Assembly: GCF_012276755.1 (NCBI RefSeq)
Contig: NZ_JAAXKX010000016.1
Span: forward strand, 30,369 to 94,368
Length of the DNA: 64,000 nt
Source: Marichromatium bheemlicum
GTDB lineage: Bacteria > Pseudomonadota > Gammaproteobacteria > Chromatiales > Chromatiaceae
Direction: 5' to 3'
The position numbers were made by a program, and so were the translations under genes. The notes below the pieces were generated by a model. That model was not told where the DNA came from, did not search any database, and worked only from the letters and a program-made list of their open reading frames with translations. Positions 36,613 through 45,599 of this stretch are shown piece after piece; the stretch's first letter is position 1; each line of letters opens with the position of its first letter.

Positions 36613-37362
36613 TCAGGCCGGGTTGGCGATTTCGACGAATTGATGACGCAACCCGAGGTGCGCGGCGACCCGCTCACCGAGCGCCTGGACCCCATAGCGT
36701 TCGGTCGCGTGATGACCGGCCGCCAAATATGAGAGACCGAGTTCACGGGCCAGGTGCGTGGTCTGTTCTGAGATCTCGCCACTCAAGAACAGATCGACCC
36801 CCAACTCCGCCGCCAGTTCAATATGGCCCTGGCCACCGCCGCTGCACCAAGCCACGCGAGTGACCTGTCGCGCCGTCTCGCCGACCAACAGTGGCGCACG
36901 CCCGAGCCGCTCGGCGACCCGTGCAGCAACGGCCTCGGGCGCGAGCGGCGCGGCCAGACGACCACTCCACAACAGCCCGCCGGCGGCCGTCGGCGACGCC
37001 TCCAGGAACCCCAGTTCATTACCCAGGGTGGCGTTATTACCGACCTCGGCATGGGCATCGAGCGGCAGATGATAGGCGATCAGACTCATCCCTGCCTTGA
37101 GCAGCGTCCTTGCGCGACGCGCCTTGATTCCGGTCAAGCAGGGCGGCTCATTCTTCCAGAACCAGCCGTGATGGACCAGGATGGCGTCGGCACCGAGGTC
37201 GCAGGCGGCCTCGATCAACGCCGCGCTCGCGGTCACTCCGCTCACCAGGAGCTCGATCTCGCGCTCCCCCTCGACCTGTAATCCATTGGGACAGTAGTCG
37301 GCAAAGGCCGACGCATCGAGCAGCTGATCGCAGAAGGCGACCAGCTCGCGTGGCTTGCACAT
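36613..37362 (-). CDS. Nif3-like dinuclear metal centre protein (YbgI type)
   Basis: The 249-residue length matches the single-domain YbgI group. Metal-ligand blocks are present: DAILVHHGWFWKN with the first His pair, LPLDAH, SGEISEQTTHLA and AAGHHATERYGVQALG. The family forms hexamers with two metals per subunit; its reaction is unsettled despite the 'GTP cyclohydrolase' label. The start at MCKPRELVAF is chosen by family alignment. It lies upstream of petABC on the same strand. Confidence 0.88.
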   Translation of the reverse strand: MCKPRELVAFCDQLLDASAFADYCPNGLQVEGEREIELLVSGVTASAALIEAACDLGADAILVHHGWFWKNEPPCLTGIKARRARTLLKAGMSLIAYHLPLDAHAEVGNNATLGNELGFLEASPTAAGGLLWSGRLAAPLAPEAVAARVAERLGRAPLLVGETARQVTRVAWCSGGGQGHIELAAELGVDLFLSGEISEQTTHLARELGLSYLAAGHHATERYGVQALGERVAAHLGLRHQFVEIANPA

Positions 37363-37407
37363 CACGCACACCTCATGAGGTTCGTTGCTACGGACCGGCA
37401 GCGGCGC

Positions 37408-37466
37408 CAGCGACGCGCAGCGACGCCAGCGACGCGCAGCGACGCGCAGCGACGCGCAGCGACGCC
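37408..37466. repeat. CAGCGACGCG tandem array, about six copies
   Basis: Copies of CAGCGACGCG follow one another, the second short by one base (9 bp) and the last ending GCC. It lies between the Nif3 gene and the EPS cluster. The 10 bp unit is unrelated in phase to the CCAGCNN heptamers, though both contain CAGCG. Confidence 0.85.
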
Positions 37467-37498
37467 CCGACGATCGGCAGACACCCGGCAGACGCGCC

Positions 37499-37642
37499 TG
37501 GCACGGACTGGCAGACACCGTCACCAACAAGCGCTACAGCGATACGGACACGACCGCTCACGGCCGATAGGGGCAGGAACCCCTAAACCATAACATTACC
37601 GCGCTATTTTGGGCGTATTTTTTGCTCCCGTACTGGTAGAAT
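37499..37642 (+). promoter_or_regulatory. Candidate promoter region of the EPS cluster
   Basis: Upstream of the priming transferase the DNA turns AT-richer. I see a sigma-54-like TGGCACggactGGC (37499-37512, GG and GC ten bases apart). A small AGGGG/CCCCT hairpin (37569-37584) and an extended -10 (TGGTAGAAT, ending 37642) are also present. None has perfect partners, so these are candidates. The rest of 37363-37823 holds the decamer array and no supportable gene. Confidence 0.35.
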
Positions 37643-37823
37643 CTCGGCCCTAAGGATCTGCCCAGATAACAACGAGACGCACGAAGCGGCCACGACCGCC
37701 TCGAACGTCGACAACGACGACGCCCGTAGTCCCAGGAAGTACCCTGACGTCGTCCAAGACAACCAAAAATCAGGCGATCGTGCATGGGACGCTGAACGCC
37801 GCACAGACAGCAGTCCGCAGACC

Positions 37824-38879
37824 ATGCACGCACAGGTCCCCCGCTCGTCGGCCGAACAGGCCTTCCCCCCGCCTCACGCCCGCGGTGGCTATCGCAAGAT
37901 CAACGCCGCCGTCAGCCTGACACTCAACATCACCGTCGCCGCGCTGTTACTGCTCTGCACCGCACCGCTACTGATCCTGATACCGATCGCGATCAAGCTC
38001 GCCGACGGCGGCCCGGTGTTCTACTCCAGCATCCGTCTCGGCCGCCACAAGCGCCGCTTCGCGATGTACAAGTTCCGGACCCTCAAGCCCGACGCCGATC
38101 GCGTCATCGGCGCCACCCTGCTCGGGCGCGGACAGCAGCTTGAGACCCCGATCGGCCACTTCCTGCGCGAGACCCGGATCGACGAGCTACCGCAGCTCAT
38201 CAACGTCATCAAGGGCGACATGGACCTCATCGGCCCTCGCCCCGAGCGCCCGGAGATCTACGAACGACTGTGCCGCGACATCCCCGGCTACGACCTACGC
38301 TTCCAGACCCGCCCGGGGTTGATCGGCTACGCCCAGCTGTTCACCCCGCACGGCAGCCCCAAGCGCATCCGCTCGCTGATCGACAGCTTCTACCTGATTC
38401 GCAACCAGCGCATCGGCAACGACCTGCAACTGCTGCTCTATGCCCTGTGGACACTGGGACTGCGCTTTCTACGCGCGCTGTTCGGGGCGGTGCGGCAGCG
38501 ACTCAGCCGCGACCGCGTCCACGAGGAGCGCCGTCTACGTGAGCGCATTGCCCCGAGCGATGCCCTGGTGCGACTCGAGGGCCGCCAGGACTGTCGTTGC
38601 ACGCTGCTCGACCTCAATGACGAGGCGGTACTGGTGCGCTGCCCGCCTGGGCACCAACTACCGAGCGGGACACTGCAGCTACAGCTCGAACGCGAGGCCG
38701 ATCACCACGGCAGCGGCGCCGTGAAGCGTCGCATCGTGCACTGCCGGGGTGAGTTGACCATGCGTCGCCCCAGCCCAGGGCTGGCGGGTTATCATGACTG
38801 CGTGTTACAGATCCAGCCGGTGACGCCGCTGAACGCGTTCAAGCTGCAAAAATACTTCCTACTCTCGAGCCTCTGCTAA
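37824..38879 (+). CDS. Bacterial sugar transferase (EPS priming enzyme) with C-terminal PilZ-like tail
   Basis: The first ~220 residues of this 351-residue protein are a short-form phosphoglycosyl transferase: one hydrophobic segment (LTLNITVAALLLLCTAPLLIL), then FYSSIRLGRHKRRFAMYKFRTL and TRIDELPQLINVIKGDMDLIGPRPERPE. It should transfer a sugar-phosphate to undecaprenyl phosphate at the inner membrane. The last ~130 residues (from RRLRERIAPSDALVRL) have an RxxxR-like start and a beta-rich pattern that recalls a degenerate PilZ domain. It opens the EPS cluster. Confidence 0.85.
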   Translation: MHAQVPRSSAEQAFPPPHARGGYRKINAAVSLTLNITVAALLLLCTAPLLILIPIAIKLADGGPVFYSSIRLGRHKRRFAMYKFRTLKPDADRVIGATLLGRGQQLETPIGHFLRETRIDELPQLINVIKGDMDLIGPRPERPEIYERLCRDIPGYDLRFQTRPGLIGYAQLFTPHGSPKRIRSLIDSFYLIRNQRIGNDLQLLLYALWTLGLRFLRALFGAVRQRLSRDRVHEERRLRERIAPSDALVRLEGRQDCRCTLLDLNDEAVLVRCPPGHQLPSGTLQLQLEREADHHGSGAVKRRIVHCRGELTMRRPSPGLAGYHDCVLQIQPVTPLNAFKLQKYFLLSSLC

Positions 38880-38919
38880 ATTGCGGTATCGACCTCAACC
38901 CGAACCTCAGGCAGGCCCT

Positions 38920-38942
38920 CCGCTATCATTGACCGATAGCGG
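38920..38942 (+). other. Hairpin between the transferase and kinase genes
   Basis: CCGCTATC (38920-38927) and GATAGCGG (38935-38942) form a perfect 8 bp stem with a 7-base loop, just ahead of the kinase start. It could tune read-through or translation of the downstream gene; there is no U-tract. Confidence 0.5.
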
Positions 38943-38955
38943 ACGCACCTTGGAG

Positions 38956-40575
38956 ATGGATGCATCCATGACCCCTCCCCACTCACCATTGAGCGTTGAA
39001 GCCTCCGCCCCCGACGAACGCGCGCCGGGTCTTCTCGAAACGGAATCGCAAACGCTCCCGAACGCCGCCATGACGGCCGATCCCAAGACGCAGGACGCAT
39101 CGACCCCATCCATCCCCGAAGCCCCGGGCAGCGCCGTCGACGAGGACAGCGCAGCCACGCCGACCGAGCCACTGCAGGCACAACCAAGCGCAGCGGAAGC
39201 CACACCTGAGGCCACACCAGACGAGGCCACGGTACCCACCACCCCACAGCATGTCATGCCCGGGCGGTTACACCTCGACACCCGCCGCCTGCCTCAACCC
39301 GAGGACGACTCGCGTCCCTGGTTCCTGTTCATCGCCATCGACCAGGCCACCCGCTGGGTGTTCGTCCGCGTCACCCACGAGATTAGTCCGGCGGCCACCC
39401 GCGCCTTCCTCAAGACCCTGCTCAAGACCAGCCCGATCCTCATCCGCGAGCTGGTCGCTGCGACGCCATCGGAGCAGGACGAACCATCCGAGGCCGCAGC
39501 GCTCCCCGGCCCCGAGGCACTCGCGCGGCTGTGCGCCAACCTCGACATCGACCACCACGTCGATACCGCCGAACCACCACAGACAACAGTGCTAATGCAC
39601 GCCTTCGACGCCCTGCTCGAGGCGCACCTGGGCGACGAGAGCGCCGGCGACGCACACGCTGCCCAGACACTCAAACAGGCGCTGCGTCAGGTCGCGCGCG
39701 ACTACAATCATCGACAACCACAACCGATCCTCGGTGAACACACCCCGACCCAGGCGCTCAGCAAGTGGCACCGCGAGCATCCCGAATGCTTCGTCGCCCG
39801 CCGCCGACGCCCCGACACCTCGACCCAGCAGACCACCGCGCGCCGCGTGGAGCCAACCCCACCCACGAGGTCGCCAGCCGCCGAGGACAACGCCGCGCGC
39901 AGCGCCGGCGCCACCGCACCTGAGCCACTCACCCCCTTACAGCTCGCGCGCACGCTCAATCGCAACGCCGTCGCCTCGAGCCTGATCCGGCTGCGCCAAC
40001 AGCCACCGCTCGACTCCCTGCTGGTGAGCAGCTGCAACGACGGCGCCGGCAAGACGACGGTCGCCCTGCAACTGGCCTATGCCGGGGTCCACGACATCGG
40101 TCTGCGCATCCTGCTGATCGATGCCAACCCCACCAACCCCCAGCTCGCCAGGCTGTTCGACACCGACGAGGGCCCTGGGCTGTGCGAGTTCTTCGCCGGT
40201 CAAGCCGAGCCTGACGAGGTCATCCGCCCCACCCAGACCCCAGGCCTCGACCTCGTCACCCTGGGGCTGCACCAGCGCGACATGCTGGTGCGACAGGACC
40301 CACAGCGGCTGCGCGCTCGCCTCGATGCGTTGCGCAACGCCAGCACCGAGCGCTACGATCTGCTCCTGGTCGATGGCCCCAGTAGCCTCGGCGATCAGGA
40401 CCTGGCGATCGGAGCAACCGCCTTCGACGGCGTGGTCCTGGTGATCGAGAGCGAGCGCACCCGCTGGGAGGTGATGCAATATGCACAGGACAGGTTGCAG
40501 TCGGCCGGCGCCAGACTGCTCGGCGCGGTACTGAACAAGCGCAAGTACTACATCCCCAGGGGGCTGTATGCCTGA
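38956..40575 (+). CDS. Fusion of a degenerate IS481-type integrase core with a CpsD/Wzc-type tyrosine kinase
   Basis: A 539-residue fusion protein. After a Pro/Ala/Glu-rich leader (1-110), residues ~118-282 read like an IS481-family DDE core. Asp129 sits in FLFIAIDQATRWVF, DNLDIDHH-like and PPQTTV stretches follow, and it ends YNHRQPQPILGEHTPTQALS. The second Asp (TDNG) and catalytic Glu (ERFNG) are replaced. From ~340 comes a BY-kinase domain: SSCNDGAGKTT, LLIDANPTNPQL, YDLLLVDGPSS. It ends in a short Tyr tail (KRKYYIPRGLYA). In EPS systems such kinases control chain length with Wzz, encoded two genes on. ATG 38956 or 38968 are both possible starts. Confidence 0.8.
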   Translation: MDASMTPPHSPLSVEASAPDERAPGLLETESQTLPNAAMTADPKTQDASTPSIPEAPGSAVDEDSAATPTEPLQAQPSAAEATPEATPDEATVPTTPQHVMPGRLHLDTRRLPQPEDDSRPWFLFIAIDQATRWVFVRVTHEISPAATRAFLKTLLKTSPILIRELVAATPSEQDEPSEAAALPGPEALARLCANLDIDHHVDTAEPPQTTVLMHAFDALLEAHLGDESAGDAHAAQTLKQALRQVARDYNHRQPQPILGEHTPTQALSKWHREHPECFVARRRRPDTSTQQTTARRVEPTPPTRSPAAEDNAARSAGATAPEPLTPLQLARTLNRNAVASSLIRLRQQPPLDSLLVSSCNDGAGKTTVALQLAYAGVHDIGLRILLIDANPTNPQLARLFDTDEGPGLCEFFAGQAEPDEVIRPTQTPGLDLVTLGLHQRDMLVRQDPQRLRARLDALRNASTERYDLLLVDGPSSLGDQDLAIGATAFDGVVLVIESERTRWEVMQYAQDRLQSAGARLLGAVLNKRKYYIPRGLYA

Positions 40576-41617
40576 CTCCAGATCCCAACACCGCGCAGCG
40601 CAAGCCCTGTCGCTCCTGCTCCTAGCGGTCCTGGCGCTGCTCACTGGCTGTGCCCAGCAGCAGACCACCCTCGACATCGACGAGGAGGTAGTGGTCGCGC
40701 GTCAATCCTTCTCCTTCTCCGAAGGCGAGAACTTCGACCTGATGCCGAAGTACACCATCTCCCCCGGCGACACCCTCGATGTCCTCTTTCAGATCCGCAC
40801 CTGGCTGGAGAAGGACACCTTCCGTATCTCGGTCGACCACACCGTTGCGGTCAAATTCATCTACACCCCCGAGCTCAACGAGGAACAGCTGGTCCGCCCC
40901 AACGGCATGATCAGCCTGCCCTACATCGGCGAGTACTATGTCGTCGGCAAGAGCCCGAAGCAGGTCGAGCAGGAACTGAAAAAGGCCTACGCCGGCATCC
41001 TCAAGGAGCCCGAGATCTACGTCCAGGTCCCCGAGTTCCAGTCCGCCATCAAGGAACTCAAGCGCGACCTGCACACCGCCCCGCGTGGGCTCAGCCGCCT
41101 GGTGACCGTCCGACCCGACGGCTATGTGACCTTCCCGATGGTCGGCGAGGTGATGGCCGCCGGACGCACCATCAAGGAACTCAATACCGAGCTCAACCGC
41201 GACTACGAAAAGCTCATCTCCGGGCTGCACGTCGACCTCTTCCTCGAGCGTCACTCCGGTTCGCTGGTCTATGTGCTCGGCGCGGTCAAGGAGCCCGGCG
41301 CCTTCACCATCGTCAAGCCGATCTCGGTGGCCCAGGCACTGGCACTGGCTGGCAGCTATGGCGATGATGCCCAGCTCGACTCGGTGATCGTCGCCCGCCA
41401 CCATCAAGGCAAGGTGATCGCCACCCGTATCGACCTCAGCCGCTCCGGGGCCCTCGGTGGGCGTGGGGCGATGTTCTATCTGATGCCCGACGACCTGGTG
41501 TTCGTGCCCCGGACCCGCCTCAGCGAGACCGCGCAGATCGCCAGACAGGTGAGCGAGGCGCTGATGTTCCGCGGCTGGCACATCACCGTCGACAGCATCT
41601 CGATCGACGAACTCTGA
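40568..41617 (+). CDS. Polysaccharide export outer-membrane lipoprotein (OPX/Wza-like)
   Basis: This 349-residue protein has a signal peptide with lipobox LLTGC. A Poly_export domain (YTISPGDTLDVLF...EEQLVRPNGMISLPYIGEYYVVGK) and SLBB-type repeats (VTVRPDGYVTFPMVGEVMAAG; VYVLGAVKEPGAFTI) follow. It forms the periplasmic and outer-membrane exit channel for the EPS. The ATG overlaps the kinase stop by 8 bp. Confidence 0.9.
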   Translation: MPDSRSQHRAAQALSLLLLAVLALLTGCAQQQTTLDIDEEVVVARQSFSFSEGENFDLMPKYTISPGDTLDVLFQIRTWLEKDTFRISVDHTVAVKFIYTPELNEEQLVRPNGMISLPYIGEYYVVGKSPKQVEQELKKAYAGILKEPEIYVQVPEFQSAIKELKRDLHTAPRGLSRLVTVRPDGYVTFPMVGEVMAAGRTIKELNTELNRDYEKLISGLHVDLFLERHSGSLVYVLGAVKEPGAFTIVKPISVAQALALAGSYGDDAQLDSVIVARHHQGKVIATRIDLSRSGALGGRGAMFYLMPDDLVFVPRTRLSETAQIARQVSEALMFRGWHITVDSISIDEL

Positions 41618-41632
41618 CCTGGATGCATTGAC

Positions 41633-43033
41633 GTGGAACGTCCCCTCCTTCGTACCGAAAACTATCTGCGTGAGCTGCTGCAGATCTACTTCGCCCAACA
41701 GCGACTGATCCTGCTCACCACCCTGGCGGTCTTTCTCGCCGCTGCGGCGATCGCCTTCCTCGCCCCGCCGATCTACTCGGCGCAGGGCGCCATCCTGCTA
41801 CGCGCCAGCGAACTCCAGCGCACCCCGCAATCGCTCGAGGAGACGCAGGTGCGCTCGTTCAAGGTCAGCGAGGAGGACCTACGCTCCGAGCGTGAGCTGT
41901 TGCGCTCGCCAGCGGTGCTGCAGGGGGCGATCGCCCGACTCCAGCAGGAACACCCCGAGCTGGCCGATACCCTCGACTGGCACCGGGTGGGTGGTCGCCT
42001 GCAGATCGAACTGGTCCCCGACTCGCGGGTGATCAATGTCGCCTTCCAGCACGGCGACGCCACCGAGGCGGTCACTATCCTCGACGCCATCCTCGATGCC
42101 TATATCGAGCGCCGCGCCGAGATCCTCTACCCCGAGGGCACGGTCGACTTCTTCGTCGACCAGGTCGAGCGCTTCCGCGATCAGATCAGCAATACCGAGC
42201 AGGCACTGATCGAGCTGGCCAACACCACCGGCACCCCTGACCCGGCCAAGGAGATCGAGCTCAACCTGCTGATCAAGCAGAACATCGAGGAACGCTTGCT
42301 CGATCTCGACACCCGAGGGGTGACCCTGCGCGAGCAACTCGAGCACCTCGACCGCACCCTGACCACGGAGCAGCTGCGCAACTACGCCTTCATCAGCAAC
42401 CCGACCGTGGCCGAGATCGCCGCTCGGATCATCGACCTGCGCATCGAGCGCGGGCGCACCGCGCGCCACTACGAGAACGACGCCCACGCGGTCGCGGCCA
42501 TCGACGCCCAGATCGCCAGCACCATGAAGCAGCTCAAGCAGGAGGTGGCCGACTATCGCGATCAGCTCGACAGCGAACTCAGCGCACTACGCGAGCAGCA
42601 GCTCATCCTGCAGCGTCGCCTCAGCGAGATCGAGACCCGCAACCTCGAGCTGCAACGTCAGGGCATCGAGAGCGAGCGGCTGAGCCGCGAGGCCGAGCTG
42701 TTGCGCCAGTCCTTCGGCACCTTCTTCAAGCGCCGCGAGGAGGCGGAGATCAACGCCGGGGTCGACTCCACGCTGTCGCTGTTCTTCGTCAGCATCCTCA
42801 GCCCCGCCTTCTCCACCGGCGAGCAGGTCTTCCCCAACCGGCCGGTGCTGCTACTCGTCGGTCTGCTCGCCGGTTTCGTCACCGGCTTCAGCCTGGGATT
42901 CGTGCGCGAGTTCTTCGACCATACCTTCAAGACCGCCCGCGACGTCGAGCAGTTCTCCGGCCTGCCACTGCTGTTCTCGATCCCCGCGGTCAACGCCCCG
43001 CCACCCGAGCCACCCCACCAACCACCGCGCTAA
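41633..43033 (+). CDS. Wzz-type chain-length determinant (PCP family)
   Basis: The 466-residue product has two membrane helices (LILLTTLAVFLAAAAIAFL near 25-45 and LLLVGLLAGFVTGFSLGFV near 405-425) flanking a long periplasmic coiled coil. A short cytosolic tail follows. It lacks its own kinase domain, so the separate kinase at 38956 is the probable partner. It starts with GTG, 15 bp after the OPX gene. Confidence 0.88.
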   Translation: MERPLLRTENYLRELLQIYFAQQRLILLTTLAVFLAAAAIAFLAPPIYSAQGAILLRASELQRTPQSLEETQVRSFKVSEEDLRSERELLRSPAVLQGAIARLQQEHPELADTLDWHRVGGRLQIELVPDSRVINVAFQHGDATEAVTILDAILDAYIERRAEILYPEGTVDFFVDQVERFRDQISNTEQALIELANTTGTPDPAKEIELNLLIKQNIEERLLDLDTRGVTLREQLEHLDRTLTTEQLRNYAFISNPTVAEIAARIIDLRIERGRTARHYENDAHAVAAIDAQIASTMKQLKQEVADYRDQLDSELSALREQQLILQRRLSEIETRNLELQRQGIESERLSREAELLRQSFGTFFKRREEAEINAGVDSTLSLFFVSILSPAFSTGEQVFPNRPVLLLVGLLAGFVTGFSLGFVREFFDHTFKTARDVEQFSGLPLLFSIPAVNAPPPEPPHQPPR

Positions 43034-43039
43034 CCCGCG

Positions 43040-44512
43040 ATGGAGCCGCGCCGCGCCGACTTCAGCACCACCCTGGCCCGTTATCTCTCGAGCAAGATCA
43101 CCCGCCAGCTGATCGGCGCCATCACCGCCTTCCTCAGACCCCGGCTGCTCACCCCCGAGCTGTTCGGGGTCTGGACCCTACTCAAACTCATCCCGCAGTA
43201 CGCCAGCTACGCCCACCTCGGCGCGCGCACCACGCTGCGCGTCTACTACCCCTGGCACATCGCCCGTGGCGAACAGGCACGCGCCGAGACACTGGTCTCC
43301 GGGGCCATCCTCACCACCCTGCTACTCGATCTCCTGGTGGCCGCTGCGCTGATACTGATCGCGCTGCACGACGGCCAAGGCGACGCGCTACGCCTGGGAC
43401 TGGTGGCGATGGCCGGGGTCGTCCTGCTCCAGGCCTGGCACCACACCGCCTTCGCCGCACTCAAGGCGCGCCACCGCTTCGACCTGATCGGCCGCGCCAA
43501 CTATCTCGAGTCGGTGCTACTGCTGGCGACCACCCTGGCGCTGCTGCCCACGTTCGGCTTCTACGGGGTCCTGTGGTCATTGCTGATCACCGAGGCGAGC
43601 GTCGGGCTGCTACTCTGGCACCAGGCCGGGATCGTCCCGCGCTGGCCCAGGCGAGCCCTTCGGCTCGGGGGCGAGATGATCCGGCGCGGCTGGCCGATCA
43701 TGAGCCTGGAGCTGGCAATGATGCTGGTGGTCACCGCCGACCGGGTGATGGCCTGGGTACTGCTCGGCGCCAGCGCACTCGGCCACTACGGGGTGGCGGT
43801 GATGATCATCGGCTTCCTGCGCAACATCCCCGGCACCGCCCGTGAGATCCTCGAACCCCGACTGATGGGTGAACTCGCCGCCAGCGATCACGACCAGCTG
43901 CTGCGCGAGCACCTGCTGCGCCCGGCACTCAACGCCGCCTTCCTGATGCCCCTGCTGATCGGCCCGGTAGCGCTCGCCACCCCGCTGGCGATCGACTTGC
44001 TGCTGCCGCGCTATCAGGAGGCGATCGTCCCCACCCAGATCCTCGCCTGTGGGGTCCACTTTCTCGCCCTCGCGCTGGTGCTGCGCAGCCTAGTGGTCGC
44101 CTTCGAACAACAACGTCGTGCCGCACGACTGACCCCGGCGGTGCTCGCCGCCGAGGTGCTGGTCGCCTGGCTGGCCGTCGAGCTGGGTTGGGGGCTGGAG
44201 GGGATCGCAACGGCGAGCGTGTTCGGTCTCGCACTACTGTTCATACTGTTTCGGCACACCCTGCGCCCACAGCTCGCCCGTCTCGGCCACGACGAGCGCC
44301 GTCAACTCGACTGGGTGTGGCCGCTGTTCGCCCTCAATGCCACACTGATCTGGGCGCTGTCGCTGCTACCCTTGGGGCATGGCCCGGTGGCGACGGCGCT
44401 GCGCATCCTCGTCCACGTCACCCTGTTCCTGCTGCTCCACCGGCTCACGCGCACCCGGCTCGCGCTGCTCTCGCCGCTGCCCTGGCGACGGCTGTTGCGG
44501 CTCAGGCGCTGA
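43040..44512 (+). CDS. Wzx-type lipid-linked oligosaccharide flippase
   Basis: A 490-residue MATE/MOP-superfamily protein with about 12-14 membrane segments. The N-terminal amphipathic stretch RYLSSKITRQLIGAITAFLRPRLLTPELFGVWTL is typical of polysaccharide exporters. It should flip the undecaprenyl-linked repeat unit across the inner membrane. It follows wzz by 6 bp. Confidence 0.85.
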   Translation: MEPRRADFSTTLARYLSSKITRQLIGAITAFLRPRLLTPELFGVWTLLKLIPQYASYAHLGARTTLRVYYPWHIARGEQARAETLVSGAILTTLLLDLLVAAALILIALHDGQGDALRLGLVAMAGVVLLQAWHHTAFAALKARHRFDLIGRANYLESVLLLATTLALLPTFGFYGVLWSLLITEASVGLLLWHQAGIVPRWPRRALRLGGEMIRRGWPIMSLELAMMLVVTADRVMAWVLLGASALGHYGVAVMIIGFLRNIPGTAREILEPRLMGELAASDHDQLLREHLLRPALNAAFLMPLLIGPVALATPLAIDLLLPRYQEAIVPTQILACGVHFLALALVLRSLVVAFEQQRRAARLTPAVLAAEVLVAWLAVELGWGLEGIATASVFGLALLFILFRHTLRPQLARLGHDERRQLDWVWPLFALNATLIWALSLLPLGHGPVATALRILVHVTLFLLLHRLTRTRLALLSPLPWRRLLRLRR

Positions 44513-44537
44513 TCCACCGAACCCGAGAGGGAGCCCC

Positions 44538-45599
44538 ATGTCACGCCTCGTCCATCGCCTGCTGCTGGCATCCGTGCTGCTCGTCCCCGCCCTGCCCCGG
44601 GCCGCGCCACCGCCCGACATGGAGCGCCTCGCCACCGGCCCCTGGATCGCGCGCGCGCGCCTGGCCGAGCTACCGACCACGGGGGCGGCCTGGGAGGCGG
44701 TACGCGATGACGCCGAACGCCTGGTGCTCGACCCCGATCTCGCCGACCAGAACGACCCCAGCAACGTGCGGGTCTTCGCCAAGGCGCTGGTCCATGCCCG
44801 CACCGGCGACCCGCTGATGGCCGCAGCGGTGCGCTACGCTTGTCTCGACATCATCGGCAGCGAACGTGGCGCCAGCTCGCTCGCGCTCGGACGCGAGCTG
44901 ATGGCCTATGTCCTCGCCGCCGACCTGGTCGGCCTCCCTCCCGAGCAGGACGCGCTGTTTCGCGACTGGCTGGCACGGGTGCGTGACACCCCGATGTCGG
45001 AGGGACGGACCCTGCGCCAGACCCACGAGCGCCGCCCCAATGGCTGGGGCACCTATGCCGGTGCCACCCGGCTGGCGATCGCCGTCTATCTCGACGAACC
45101 CGAGGAGATCGCCGAGGTCGCGCGTATCTTCCGCGGCTGGCTCGGTGACCGTAGCGCCTATGCCGACTTCCGCTACGGCGACCTCGACTGGCAGGCCGAT
45201 CCGCGCCGCCCGGTCGGCATCAACCCGTCGGGCGCGCAGCGTGCGGGCCACAGCATCGACGGCGCGATCGCCGAGGGGCTGAGACGCAGCGGCCCCTTCG
45301 ACTGGCCGCCGCCGCACGAGAACTACATCTACTCCACCCTACAGGGCGCGCTGGCCCAGGCGGTGATCCTCGAGCGCGCCGGCTACGACGCCTTCGCCTG
45401 GCAGGACCAGGCCCTGCTGCGCGCCTTCGAGTGGCTGCACCAGCAGGCCGACTTCCCCGCCGAGGGCGACGACACCTGGCAGCCGCACCTGATCAATCAC
45501 TTCTATCATCGCGACTTCCCCGCCCCGATCCCGAGCCGGCCGGGCAAGAACATCGGCTACACCGACTGGACCCACGCCGGCTGGGCGCCGACCGACTAG
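44538..45599 (+). CDS. Alginate-lyase-type polysaccharide lyase (putative)
   Basis: This 353-residue protein has a signal peptide (to about PRAAPP) and an all-helical body of the alginate lyase/alpha-toroid type: DPSNVRVFAKALVHARTGD, HERRPNGWGTYAGATRLAIAVYL, AGHSIDGAIAEGL and WLHQQADFPAEGDDTW. The NGWGTYAGA segment stands where lyases carry catalytic Asn/His (NNHG), so activity needs checking. A GAGAGGGAG ribosome site supports ATG 44538. It likely trims or degrades the exported polymer in the periplasm. Confidence 0.65.
   Translation: MSRLVHRLLLASVLLVPALPRAAPPPDMERLATGPWIARARLAELPTTGAAWEAVRDDAERLVLDPDLADQNDPSNVRVFAKALVHARTGDPLMAAAVRYACLDIIGSERGASSLALGRELMAYVLAADLVGLPPEQDALFRDWLARVRDTPMSEGRTLRQTHERRPNGWGTYAGATRLAIAVYLDEPEEIAEVARIFRGWLGDRSAYADFRYGDLDWQADPRRPVGINPSGAQRAGHSIDGAIAEGLRRSGPFDWPPPHENYIYSTLQGALAQAVILERAGYDAFAWQDQALLRAFEWLHQQADFPAEGDDTWQPHLINHFYHRDFPAPIPSRPGKNIGYTDWTHAGWAPTD

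Noticed and set aside
38956..40575. Two adjacent genes, a transposase remnant and a kinase
   Set aside because: The frame is continuous, with no stop or internal start between the parts and similar codon use throughout, so a single fusion is preferred.
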